64,000 nt of DNA from Catellatospora sp. TT07R-123 (lineage in GTDB: Bacteria > Actinomycetota > Actinomycetes > Mycobacteriales > Micromonosporaceae). The translations under genes and the position numbers were made by a program. A model generated the notes under the pieces. The model saw only the letters and a program-made list of their open reading frames with translations. It was not told the DNA's origin and made no database searches. This document shows positions 33,843-43,631 of this stretch, in pieces. Each line of letters begins with the position of its first letter. The stretch's first letter is position 1. The stretch lies in assembly GCF_018327705.1 (NCBI RefSeq), contig NZ_BNEM01000002.1, positions 1,922,001 through 1,986,000 on the forward strand. The letters run 5' to 3'.

Positions 33843-34951
33843 AAGGACGATACCGGCGGGTTTTGATCTTGGCAGTGGCGATCGGACTCGCAGGAGCGAA
33901 CACAGGAGCCGGCATGGCCGCCGGGGCGATCGACAAGTTGTCCGACGGCCAGTGGTTCCACCAGTTCCTTCGGACCACCGAAGCTCACCGCGCCTCGAGC
34001 GGCGCCGGAACTGTAGTCGCGGTCCTCGATACCGGCGTCGCTCATCATCCAGATCTCGATTCCGCAGTACTTTCCGGGGTTGATATCACCGGCACCGGCA
34101 GTCCGGACGGCCGCACTGACGTGATCGGCCACGGCACGGCGATGGCGGGGATCATCGCCGCCAACGGGAAGGTCCATGGCGTCGCTCCCGCCGCAAAGAT
34201 CTTGACCGTTCGGGTGCAGGAGACCGCCGGTGGGGTCCTGACCGGTAGAGGGTCGCTTGAAGCGGGAATCAGATGGGCCATCGAACAGCGAGCCGACGTC
34301 ATTTCCATATCGCTGGGCGGAAAGTATGACCTCACCGTCCATAATGCCCTGATAGCGGCGATGAAGGCCGACATCGTGGTGGTCGCCGCCGCGGGCAACA
34401 GACCTGACAGCACGACAGTCGACTACCCGGCCTCGCAGCCAGGGGTAGTCGCAGTCGCTGGCGTTGACCGACATGGCAACCATTCGGCCGTGTCTGTTGC
34501 CGGACCAGAGGTCGTCATCTCTGCGCCCAGCGAAGGAATCTCCTCGACGTCGACCAACAACGACTGGTCATTGGGCTCTGGCACCTCTGACGCGGCGGCG
34601 ATCGTAGCCGGGGCTGTGGCGTTGATTCGGTCCAAGTACCCCGACATGCCCGCGGCCGAGGTCATCCACCGCCTCACCGCGACCGCCACCGACAAGGGCC
34701 CCAAGGGACGCGACGACCAGTACGGCTACGGCGTGCTCAACCTCGTAGCCGCGCTAACCGCCAACGTCCCTCCGCTGACCCCGGTCGCAGCCCCCAGCAC
34801 CCCGCCATCCGCCCCACCAAGCACGAATGCCGAGGCCCCAGCGGACGATCCGCTGAACCTCGGCATCCTGCTCGCAGGACTGGCTGGCCTACTAGTCCTC
34901 GTAGCCCTCGTCGTCGGCGCCGTCATCCTCGCCGGCCGCCGGGGCAGATGA
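33839..34951 (+). CDS. mycP: Mycosin-type subtilisin protease of type VII secretion
   Basis: 370 residues from a GTG overlapping the previous stop (GTGA), with a GAGGAG SD. N-terminal signal sequence (RVLILAVAIGLAGANTGAG), subtilase triad Asp in VVAVLDTGVAHH, His in GHGTAMAGIIAANG, Ser in GSGTSDAAAIVAG, a Pro/Thr-rich linker and a C-terminal TM helix (ILLAGLAGLLVLVALVVGAV) ending in RRGR. These are the hallmarks of MycP, the membrane-anchored protease required by ESX systems. The rest of an ESX apparatus (EccB, C, D, E) is absent from the window. The 3' end overlaps convergent rluB by 60 bases. Confidence 0.92.
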   Translation: MKGRYRRVLILAVAIGLAGANTGAGMAAGAIDKLSDGQWFHQFLRTTEAHRASSGAGTVVAVLDTGVAHHPDLDSAVLSGVDITGTGSPDGRTDVIGHGTAMAGIIAANGKVHGVAPAAKILTVRVQETAGGVLTGRGSLEAGIRWAIEQRADVISISLGGKYDLTVHNALIAAMKADIVVVAAAGNRPDSTTVDYPASQPGVVAVAGVDRHGNHSAVSVAGPEVVISAPSEGISSTSTNNDWSLGSGTSDAAAIVAGAVALIRSKYPDMPAAEVIHRLTATATDKGPKGRDDQYGYGVLNLVAALTANVPPLTPVAAPSTPPSAPPSTNAEAPADDPLNLGILLAGLAGLLVLVALVVGAVILAGRRGR

Positions 34952-35701
34952 CGCCCCACGCTTGCGGTCGACCATCTTGAACAGGGCCGCCACCTCCCCC
35001 GCGTTGAGGCGGCGGTGGCGGCCCGCCCGCAGGTCACCGAGCTTGATCGGCCCGATCGCCGTACGCACCAGCCGCTCCACCGGGAATCCGACCTCGTCGA
35101 ACATCCGCCGCACGATCCGGTTGCGCCCCTCGTGCAGGGTCACCTCGACCAGCGCCAGCTTGTCGATCGCCTGAACCAGTTTGTACCCGTCGAGCCGCGC
35201 GGGCCCGTCGGACAGTTCGACCCCGGCGAGCAGGTCACGGCCGACGGCCCGGGGCAGCGGCCCGACGAGCTCGACCAGGTACGTCTTCGGCACCTCGTAC
35301 GACGGGTGCATGAGCTTGTGGGCGAGCTGACCGTCGTTGGTGAGCAGCAGCAGGCCCTCACTGTCGGCGTCGAGGCGGCCCACGTGGTACACGCGGGTGG
35401 TGAGGTTGCCGAGGTAGTCGGCGACGGCCTCACGCCCCTTGTCGTCGGCCATGGTCGACACGACGCCGCGCGGCTTGTTCATCGCCAGGTAGATCAGGCG
35501 GCTGTCGGTGACGATACGCTGCCCGTCGACGTGGATGACGTCGTTGATCGGGTCGGCCTTGTCGCCGAGCTTGGCGACCTTGCCGTTGACGGTGACGCGC
35601 CGCGCGGCGATCAGCTCCTCGCTGGCCCGCCGCGACCCGACACCGGCGGCGGCCATCACCTTCTGCAGGCGATCCAGGCCCTCGGTGTCAGCGCTGCTCA
35701 T
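34892..35701 (-). CDS. rluB: 23S rRNA pseudouridine synthase, RluB type
   Basis: 269 residues from the ATG at 35701. N-terminal S4-like RNA-binding domain (DRLQKVMAAAGVGSRRASEEL), then the RsuA/RluB catalytic core with GRLDADSEGLLLLTNDG carrying the catalytic Asp, and HEGRNRIVRRMFDEVG. It isomerises uridine near 2605 (E. coli numbering) of 23S rRNA. The start overlaps scpB by 14 bases, the standard actinobacterial scpA-scpB-rluB unit. An acidic tail (PAAGEDDGADDEGYED) makes the gene overlap the convergent mycP by 60 bases, so the two transcripts are antisense at their ends. Confidence 0.95.
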   Translation of the reverse strand: MSSADTEGLDRLQKVMAAAGVGSRRASEELIAARRVTVNGKVAKLGDKADPINDVIHVDGQRIVTDSRLIYLAMNKPRGVVSTMADDKGREAVADYLGNLTTRVYHVGRLDADSEGLLLLTNDGQLAHKLMHPSYEVPKTYLVELVGPLPRAVGRDLLAGVELSDGPARLDGYKLVQAIDKLALVEVTLHEGRNRIVRRMFDEVGFPVERLVRTAIGPIKLGDLRAGRHRRLNAGEVAALFKMVDRKRGASSAPAAGEDDGADDEGYED

Positions 35702-37607
35702 CGGCGATCTCCTCAACGTTGTCCGGCAGGAACGGTGCCAGTGGGGGAAGCTGGTCGACCGAGTCCAGGCCGAGCTTCTCCAGGAACAGGATGGTGGTGC
35801 GGTAGAGGTACGCGCCGGACTCGGGCTCGGTCCCGCACTCCTCGATCATTCCGCGGGTGACCAGCGTACGGACGACGCCGTCGCAGTTCACACCGCGGAT
35901 CGCGGAAATCCGCGAACGGGTGACCGGCTGCTTGTAGGCGATGACCGCGAGGGTCTCCAGCGAAGCCTGCGTCAGCCGCAGCTGCTGCCCATCGAGCACG
36001 AACCGCTCGACATATGGCGCGTAGTCGGCGCGCGTGTAGAGCCGCCAGCCACCGGCGGCGCGGCGCAGATCAAACCCCCGGTTCTGCCGGGTGTACGCCG
36101 CCGACAGCTCGATCAGCGTCGCCGCGATCTCCTCGGCGGGCATTTCCAGCACCTGTGCCAGCGTCAGCTCGCTGACCGGCTCGTCCACGACCAGCATGAT
36201 CGCCTCAAGCGCCGGCACCAGGTCCAGCGGCGACAGCCCGGGAGGTGCGACCCCCAGTTGCGCCGCAGCAGGCTCCGGCGCGGCCGCCGCGCTGCCGGAC
36301 TGCTCCGTCCCGAAGATGACCGCGTCGAACGCCGCGCTGTCGACGGTCTCGATCCCGTCCGCCTCGCCGACCGACACCGCGGTCGCGGTGGCACCGACGG
36401 CAGCGCCGCCCGCTCCGAACCCCAGCGCGTCTTCGTACCCCGCCGCGTCACCGGACGCCTGCGCCTCTTCAGACTGCGCCGCGTCTACGAACTCCTGCGC
36501 GCCTTCAGACTGCGCCGCGACACCCGACTCCTGCGAGTCTCCGGACCGCGCCGCGACACCCGACGCCTGCGCATCTCCGGACCGCGCCGCGACACCCGAC
36601 TCCTGGAAGTCTCCGGACCGCGCCGCGTCTCCGGACGCCTGCGCGTCTCCGTACTGCGGGGCATCCGCCTCGACGGCGGCGGCACCGGCTGCGCCGTCAT
36701 CTGCCTGCTCGGCCGTATCATCGGCGGCCACCGGCGCGACGTCCAGGAATCCCGAGCCGTCGGTATCGACCACCTCGGCGTCGCGGACTTCCGCGTCACC
36801 CGGCCACGAAACCGGCTCCTCGAAGGCCGCCTCGACCTCGTCGACCCGCTGGCGAGGCACAAAAATGTCCGCTTCGTCGGTCTGCGCCTCAGCGAGATCA
36901 CCGTCTCCGGTCACGACCTCGCAGCCAGCTTCAGCTTCCGACCCGAAATCGCGATCATCGTCCAGCCCAGCCGCCGACGCCCCGGCCGACGCCCCGGCCG
37001 ACGCGACAGCCTCGGCCCCCGGCGCATCCGCCCGCTCGCCGCCGAGATCACGACTTCCGGTCGAATCCTCAACTCCAGCAGCAGGTTCCGACCCCAAACG
37101 CTGATCTTCGGCCGCCCCCGCCGACCCGACCGCCTCACGCCCCTGCCACGCCGCCGCCACCAGCGCGGCAAGATCGCCGCCTGCGGTCACCTCTGCGGCT
37201 ACAGCAGCCGATTCCGTCCCAAACCCGCGATCATGGCCAACCGCGCCGCCCTCGGCACGCGCTCCGACCGCACCAGCCCCGGCGCGCGCACCAACCGTCC
37301 CGCCCTCGACGTGCGCACCAGCCACGCCAGCCCCGGCGTGCGCACCAGCCGCGCCGCCCTCGGCGTGCGCAGCGGCCGCGTCAGCCCCGGTGGGTGCGCT
37401 AGCCACGCCAGCCGCGGTGGGCGCACCAGCCGCGTCAGCCTCGGTGGGCGCGCCGGATGCGTCAGCCTCGGTGGGTGTACCGGATGCGGGGCGGCTGTCG
37501 GTGTCCCCGGCCTCCTCCGCGCCAGGCTCGGCGCCCTCCGGCGCGGGCCGGGCCCACGGGGGCACCCAGGCCGCAGCCTGTTGCTGTAGGGACTCGTTGT
37601 CACTCAT
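35688..37607 (-). CDS. scpB: ScpB condensin subunit with giant low-complexity N-terminal extension
   Basis: 639 residues from the ATG at 37607 (SD GGGGGAGA; overlaps scpA by 8 bases). Only the last ~200 residues are the usual ScpB winged-helix pair (LEAIMLVVDEPVSELTLAQVL, TLIELSAAYTRQNRGFDL, LAVIAYKQPVTRSRISAIRG). The preceding ~440 residues are Ala/Gly/Asp/Glu-rich and disordered, with degenerate 5-12-residue repeats (SGAPTEADAAGAP; SGVAARSGDAQA) and hardly any Lys. ScpB with ScpA and Smc forms condensin. The extension is far beyond normal length. The strong SD and coupling argue that the long form is real. Confidence 0.9.
   Translation of the reverse strand: MSDNESLQQQAAAWVPPWARPAPEGAEPGAEEAGDTDSRPASGTPTEADASGAPTEADAAGAPTAAGVASAPTGADAAAAHAEGGAAGAHAGAGVAGAHVEGGTVGARAGAGAVGARAEGGAVGHDRGFGTESAAVAAEVTAGGDLAALVAAAWQGREAVGSAGAAEDQRLGSEPAAGVEDSTGSRDLGGERADAPGAEAVASAGASAGASAAGLDDDRDFGSEAEAGCEVVTGDGDLAEAQTDEADIFVPRQRVDEVEAAFEEPVSWPGDAEVRDAEVVDTDGSGFLDVAPVAADDTAEQADDGAAGAAAVEADAPQYGDAQASGDAARSGDFQESGVAARSGDAQASGVAARSGDSQESGVAAQSEGAQEFVDAAQSEEAQASGDAAGYEDALGFGAGGAAVGATATAVSVGEADGIETVDSAAFDAVIFGTEQSGSAAAAPEPAAAQLGVAPPGLSPLDLVPALEAIMLVVDEPVSELTLAQVLEMPAEEIAATLIELSAAYTRQNRGFDLRRAAGGWRLYTRADYAPYVERFVLDGQQLRLTQASLETLAVIAYKQPVTRSRISAIRGVNCDGVVRTLVTRGMIEECGTEPESGAYLYRTTILFLEKLGLDSVDQLPPLAPFLPDNVEEIADEQR
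36421..36672 (-). repeat. 36-bp tandem repeat within scpB
   Basis: About seven degenerate copies of a 36-bp unit encoding 12-residue repeats of the SGVAARSGDAQA type. The phase is exact (CACCCGA recurs at 36521, 36557, 36593). Codon-phased, so it expands or contracts without frameshift. Confidence 0.85.
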
Positions 37608-38559
37608 CGTCGTCTCCCCCACCCTCGCCGGGCTCTTCCTCCGGCTCGGTCTCCTGCTCCACGGCCTCCGCGTCGGCGTCAGACTCGGCGTCCGCGGCGG
37701 CCAACGCCTGGCGCGCGTCGCCGTCGCCGTCGTACTCCTCGACCGCCAGTTCCCCGCTCGCGGCCTCGCCGCCGATCCAGTTGACGGTCAGCTCGCCGAG
37801 CGCCGTCTCCTGGTCGAAGCCGACCAGGCCTTCCCGGTACAGCTCCAGCAGGGCCAGGAACCGGGCCACGATCTCCAGCGTGTTCTCACAGTCGGCGGTG
37901 AGCTCGCGGAACGTGGCCTTGCCGAGTTCGAAGATGCGGGCACGCAGCATCTCGGCGTGTTCGCGGACGCTGACGCGGATCTGGTGGATGTGCGCGACCG
38001 ACACGGTCGGCACGACCTTGGGGGTGAACACTTTGAGCGCGAGCTTCGCCAGCCGGTCGGGGCCGATGCCGAGCACCAGGTCGGGCAGGGCCTCGGCGTA
38101 CTGGGGTTCGAGGGCGACGGCGCGGGGCCAGCGGCGTAGGCCGTGGGCTTCGAGGTCGGCGATGAACGCGGCGGCCTGCTTGAACGCCCGGTACTGCAGC
38201 AGCCGGGCGAACAGCAAATCGCGGGCTTCCAGCAGGGCGAGGTCTTCCTCGTTCTCGACCTGGGCGGTGGGCAGCAGCCGCGCGGCCTTCAGGTCGAGCA
38301 GGGTCGCGGCGATGACGAGGAACTCGCTGGCCTCGTCGAGGTCCCAGTCCTTGCCCATGGCGCGGATGTGGCCGATGAAGTCGTCGGTGACCCGGTGCAG
38401 CGCGACCTCGGTGACGTCGAGCTTGTGCTTGCCGATGAGCTGCAGCAGCAGGTCGAACGGGCCTTCGAAGTTGGTGAGCCGTACGGTGAAGCGCCCGGAA
38501 CCGGACGGCTCGGCGGACTGCTCGGCCGCCGGGGGCGCCGTCACCACAGGATCACTCAC
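37600..38559 (-). CDS. scpA: ScpA condensin kleisin subunit
   Basis: 319 residues from the GTG at 38559. Kleisin core: FTVRLTNFEGPFDLLLQLIGKHKLDVTEV at the N-terminus, FLVIAATLLDLKAARLLP, and a C-terminal winged helix region (TFRELTADCENTLEIVARFLALLELYREG). ScpA bridges the two Smc head domains and binds ScpB dimers in chromosome condensation. The last ~55 residues form an acidic tail (EQETEPEEEPGEGGGDDDE). Its stop overlaps the scpB start by 8 bases. ParA-type gene upstream; 154 bases between them contain no recognised element. Confidence 0.95.
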   Translation of the reverse strand: MSDPVVTAPPAAEQSAEPSGSGRFTVRLTNFEGPFDLLLQLIGKHKLDVTEVALHRVTDDFIGHIRAMGKDWDLDEASEFLVIAATLLDLKAARLLPTAQVENEEDLALLEARDLLFARLLQYRAFKQAAAFIADLEAHGLRRWPRAVALEPQYAEALPDLVLGIGPDRLAKLALKVFTPKVVPTVSVAHIHQIRVSVREHAEMLRARIFELGKATFRELTADCENTLEIVARFLALLELYREGLVGFDQETALGELTVNWIGGEAASGELAVEEYDGDGDARQALAAADAESDADAEAVEQETEPEEEPGEGGGDDDE

Positions 38560-38713
38560 GTCGGACAGTATCCCAGCAGCTCACTTGGACCACGCAGCCC
38601 GGTCGGCCACAACATGCTCGCCTGTTTCCGCGGCCTTAATCGGCGGCATCCTTCGCTGCGCTACGGATACCACCGAACGGCCGCTGCACCAGGCGACGAT
38701 CGGGATCAGGCGT

Positions 38714-39643
38714 TCAGCGCCGGGCGGCCTCGGCCGCGATGACCTCGCGGGCGAGCTGGCGGTAGTTGCGGGCGCCGGAGGAAGCCGGGTCCAGGGACGT
38801 GATCGGCGCACCGGCGACGGTCGACTCGGGGAACTTGACCGTCTTGGTGATCACGGTCTGGTACACCTTGTCGCCGAACGCCTCGACGACCCGCTGGAGC
38901 ACCTGGCGGCAGTGGGTGGTGCGGCTGTCGTACATGGTGGCGAGGATGCCTTCGAGTTCGAGGTCGAAGTTGAGGCGCTCGCGGACCTTGTCGATGGTGT
39001 CCAGCAGCAGGGCCACGCCCCGGAGGCTGAAGAACTCGCACTCCAGCGGGATGAGCACGCCGTGGGCGACGGTCAGCGCGTTGATGGCCAGCAGGCCCAG
39101 CGACGGCTGGCAGTCGATCAGGATGTAGTCGTACTCCTTGCGGACCGACTTGAGCACCCGGGCCAGGGCCATCTCGCGGGCGACCTCGTTGACCAGCTGG
39201 ATCTCGGCCGCGGACAGGTCGATGTTGGCGGGCAGCAGGTGCAGCCCGGCAACGTCGGTCTTGATGATGACGTCCTCGGCGGTGACGTCGTCCTGCATGA
39301 GCAGGTTGTAGACCGACAGGTCGAGGTTGTGCGGGTTGACGCCGAGGCCGACCGACAGCGCGCCCTGGGGGTCGAAGTCGACCAGCAGCACCTTGCGGCC
39401 GTATTCGGCCAGCGCGGCGCCCAGGTTGATGGTCGTCGTGGTCTTGCCGACGCCACCCTTCTGGTTCGCCATCGCGATGATGCGGGACGGGCCGTGGCGG
39501 TCCGTCGGCATCGGTTCGGGGATCTCCTTGCGCGCGGTGTAGGCAGACGGATCCGCTGGACCCAGGTCAGCACCGAGGTCCAGAGCGGACTGTTCCGCTC
39601 GCAGCGTCGAGGTCCACGCCTCAGCGCGACCGTTGCCTGCCAT
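38714..39643 (-). CDS. ParA/Soj-family ATPase linked to scpAB
   Basis: 309 residues from the ATG at 39643. Deviant Walker A ANQKGGVGKTTTTINLG at about 60-75, Walker A' region VLLVDFDPQGALSVGLG, and CQPSLGLLAINAL with the switch II-type region. These are ParA/MinD-superfamily DNA-partition ATPases. No parB lies next to it; this paralogue upstream of scpA is common in actinobacteria and is distinct from the origin-proximal parAB. The N-terminal 50 residues are a poorly conserved extension. A role in chromosome segregation with condensin is likely by context. Confidence 0.9.
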   Translation of the reverse strand: MAGNGRAEAWTSTLRAEQSALDLGADLGPADPSAYTARKEIPEPMPTDRHGPSRIIAMANQKGGVGKTTTTINLGAALAEYGRKVLLVDFDPQGALSVGLGVNPHNLDLSVYNLLMQDDVTAEDVIIKTDVAGLHLLPANIDLSAAEIQLVNEVAREMALARVLKSVRKEYDYILIDCQPSLGLLAINALTVAHGVLIPLECEFFSLRGVALLLDTIDKVRERLNFDLELEGILATMYDSRTTHCRQVLQRVVEAFGDKVYQTVITKTVKFPESTVAGAPITSLDPASSGARNYRQLAREVIAAEAARR

Positions 39644-39817
39644 CTCCGTTACGCCCTTCCCGACGACTTCCGACCGTCCGGTTGAGGCGCCGTCGTGAGT
39701 CGGGCCATCAGCTTCCCAACCGGCTGTTTGTTGTCGTCGTCGTCCGACTGTACGTCACCGGGGGGCTTCGGCGTACCGCACGGCTCGGCGTGTCGGCCAT
39801 CCGGGATCACGACATGA

Positions 39818-39850
39818 CGGTGCCGGCGACGGAGATCGTCGCCGGCACCG
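39818..39850 (-). terminator. Terminator hairpin after ald
   Basis: Perfect 14-bp stem (39818-39831 with 39837-39850) and a 5-base loop, 12 bases after the ald stop. GC-rich, no T-tract. Confidence 0.75.
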
Positions 39851-39862
39851 GGAAAACGCAGG

Positions 39863-40978
39863 TCAGGCAAGCAGATCGGTGAGGCTGGCGGCGGTGAGGC
39901 CGTGCGCCTCGGCCACGGGGCCGTAGACGATCTCGCCCGCGTAGGTGTTCAGGCCCAGCGCCAGGGCCGGGTCGCGGCGCAGCGCCTCGCGCCAGCCGTG
40001 GTTGGCCAGCTCCACCGCGTACGGCAGGGTGACGTTGGTGAGGGCGTAGGTGCTGGTGTGCGGGACCGCGCCGGGCATGTTCGCCACGCAGTAGAAGATG
40101 GACTCGTGCACCTTGTACACCGGGTTGGCGTGCGTGGTGGCGTGGGAGTCCTCGAAGCAGCCGCCCTGGTCGATCGAGATGTCGACGAGCACGCTGCCGG
40201 GCTTCATCCGGGACACCAGGTTGTTGCTGACCAGCGTCGGGGCCTTGGCGCCCGGCACCAGCACGGCGCCGACGACCAGGTCGGCCTCCAGCACCGCCTG
40301 CTCCAGCTCGAAGGCGTTGGACATCACGGTGCGGACCTGGCCGGCGAACTGCTGGTCGACCTCGCGCAGCTTCTTGATGTTCTTGTCGAGGACGGTGACC
40401 TCGAAGCCCAGGCCGTGGGCGATGGTGGCGGCGTTGAGGCCGGACACGCCCGCGCCGATGACGACCGCCTTGGCGGGGCGCACGCCGGGCACGCCGCCGG
40501 GCAGCACGCCGCGGCCGCCCGCGAACCTCATCAGGTGGTACGCGCCGACCTGCGGGGCGAGCCGGCCCGCGACCTCGCTCATCGGGGCGAGCAGCGGCAG
40601 GGCGCCCTCGGCGGTCTCGACGGTCTCGTAGGCGATGCCGGTGACCTTCTGGGTGACCAGGGCGTCGGTGCACTCCTTGGACGCGGCCAGGTGCAGGTAG
40701 GTGAAGAGCACCTGCCCCTCGCGCAGGCGGTGGTACTCCTCGGCGATGGGCTCCTTGACCTTGAGCACCAGCTCGGCCGAGGCCCAGACCTCGTCGGCGG
40801 TGTCGAGGATGCGGGCCCCGGCCGCCGTGTACTCCGCGTCGGTGATCGACGAGCCCAGCCCGGCACCCGTCTCGACGACGACCTCGTGCCCGTTGCGGAC
40901 GAACTCGTGGACGCCCGCCGGGGTGATCGCCACCCGGTACTCGTGGTTCTTGACCTCGCGGGGAATACCGACCTTCAC
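39863..40978 (-). CDS. ald: L-alanine dehydrogenase
   Basis: 371 residues from the GTG at 40978 (GGAAGGTG upstream), the same length as mycobacterial Ald. Features: MKVGIPREVKNHEYRVAITP start, substrate-binding Lys in LVLKVKEP and His in YLHLAASKE, Rossmann motif VVIGAGVSGLNAAT, and DISIDQGGCFEDSHATTH. It interconverts L-alanine and pyruvate with NAD(H), important when oxygen falls or alanine is a nitrogen source. A palindromic candidate operator (41080-41117) precedes it. In many relatives a tyrosine recombinase gene (xerD) lies between ald and the NUDIX gene; none is present here. Confidence 0.97.
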   Translation of the reverse strand: MKVGIPREVKNHEYRVAITPAGVHEFVRNGHEVVVETGAGLGSSITDAEYTAAGARILDTADEVWASAELVLKVKEPIAEEYHRLREGQVLFTYLHLAASKECTDALVTQKVTGIAYETVETAEGALPLLAPMSEVAGRLAPQVGAYHLMRFAGGRGVLPGGVPGVRPAKAVVIGAGVSGLNAATIAHGLGFEVTVLDKNIKKLREVDQQFAGQVRTVMSNAFELEQAVLEADLVVGAVLVPGAKAPTLVSNNLVSRMKPGSVLVDISIDQGGCFEDSHATTHANPVYKVHESIFYCVANMPGAVPHTSTYALTNVTLPYAVELANHGWREALRRDPALALGLNTYAGEIVYGPVAEAHGLTAASLTDLLA

Positions 40979-41079
40979 GATGCACCTTCCTCGTTGCCTG
41001 CTGCCGGAGTGCCGTCGGCGCCGTTGCCGGCGGTCCACCCCTGCGGCGGCAGTCTAGGCTCGGCGCGGTGGCCGGAAGC

Positions 41080-41117
41080 CCTGACAGAGTGTCAGGCGAT
41101 GATCCATCGACCTGACA
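41080..41117 (-). promoter_or_regulatory. Candidate operator upstream of ald
   Basis: CCTGACA-GAG-TGTCAGG (41080-41096) is a perfect 7-bp inverted repeat; a third CCTGACA half-site is at 41111-41117. A TAGACT -10-like hexamer for ald lies at 41051-41056. An Lrp/AldR-type activator site is possible. Confidence 0.45.
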
Positions 41118-41175
41118 CCGTGTTGCGCATCCTCGACAGGATGGCCGCCCGCAGCTGTTCTCAAGGATAGTGCCG

Positions 41176-41209
41176 AAAAGGAAAAATGCCTTTTACCGGG
41201 TATGCCCGG
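41176..41209 (-). terminator. Terminator after NUDIX gene
   Basis: On the minus strand a CCGGG/CCCGG stem (41196-41209) is followed by T-rich DNA and a second stem AAAAGG/CCTTTT (41176-41194). This is the most T-rich terminator in the window and ends the pyrG-NUDIX unit. Confidence 0.7.
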
Positions 41210-41215
41210 AGCCGC

Positions 41216-41803
41216 TCACCGGGGCAGCGGCGCGTCCGCCGGGCGCAGGCCCTGGAAGCCGGTGTCGCGGGCACGGGCGGCCGCCAGCAGCCCCGCCACC
41301 GCCGCCGCGTTGCTGATCCGGCCGTCGGCGACCATGGCCAGCGCCTCGTCCAGCGGCACCCGGGCCACCTGCATGTCGGCCTCCTCGTCGCCGCGCACGT
41401 GCCGGTCCGCCTCGGGGATCTCGGCCAGGTCCCGGGCCAGGAACACCCGCACCAGCTCGTTCGAGAAGCCCGGCGAGGTGTGCAGGTCGACCAGCAGGTC
41501 GACGCGCCCGGCCGTCAGGTCGGCCTCCTCGGCCAGCTCGCGCAGCGCCGCCGTGGCCAGGTCCTCGCCGGAGACGTCCATCAGCCCCGCCGGCAGCTCC
41601 CACAGGTAGCGGCCGACCGGGTGGCGGTACTGGCGGACCAGCACGACGTGGTCCCGGTCGTCCAGGGCGGCCACCACGACCGCCCCGACGTGGCTGACCA
41701 CGTCGCGCGGCGCCACCGACCCGTCCGGCATCGTCACGCTGTCGGTGCGGACACCGAAGACCCGTCCGGTGAACCGGACGATGCTGTCGACGACCTCGTA
41801 CAC
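41216..41803 (-). CDS. NUDIX hydrolase, ADP-ribose pyrophosphatase type
   Basis: 195 residues from a GTG with a GAGGGGG SD. NUDIX box GLMDVSGEDLATAALRELAEEADL at about 73-96; the REx2EE core is intact and only the last Gly is Ala. VVLVRQYRHPVGRYLWELPAG and TSPGFSNELVRVFLARDL fit ADP-ribose pyrophosphatases, which hydrolyse ADP-ribose to AMP and ribose-5-phosphate. It is conserved next to pyrG in actinobacteria. It is separated from pyrG by a hairpin (41825-41865), so its level may be attenuated relative to pyrG. Confidence 0.92.
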   Translation of the reverse strand: MYEVVDSIVRFTGRVFGVRTDSVTMPDGSVAPRDVVSHVGAVVVAALDDRDHVVLVRQYRHPVGRYLWELPAGLMDVSGEDLATAALRELAEEADLTAGRVDLLVDLHTSPGFSNELVRVFLARDLAEIPEADRHVRGDEEADMQVARVPLDEALAMVADGRISNAAAVAGLLAAARARDTGFQGLRPADAPLPR

Positions 41804-41824
41804 CCGTACCCCCTCGAAAGACGA

Positions 41825-41865
41825 GGCGGTCGCGACCGGGCCGAAAAGGCCTGGTCGCGACCGCC
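41825..41865 (-). terminator. Hairpin between pyrG and NUDIX
   Basis: A 13-bp perfect stem (41825-41837 with 41853-41865) plus a 4-bp inner stem around a 5-base AT-rich loop, 22 bases after the pyrG stop. Partial terminator or attenuator. Confidence 0.7.
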
Positions 41866-41887
41866 GCGTGGTGTGTGGTTGTGGTGC

Positions 41888-43597
<1,710 letters not shown>

Positions 43598-43631
43598 TCA
43601 CCCTAACACGGGCGGTGCGTTCATCCGGCGG

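Noticed and set aside
36091-37104. 337-codon Ser/Ala-rich frame antisense to scpB
   Set aside because: Low-complexity mirror of the Ala/Gly repeats; no SD or neighbour, while scpB is coupled to scpA.
40979-41215. xerD recombinase expected between ald and the NUDIX gene
   Set aside because: The 237-base gap has a terminator and a promoter region but no coding sequence.
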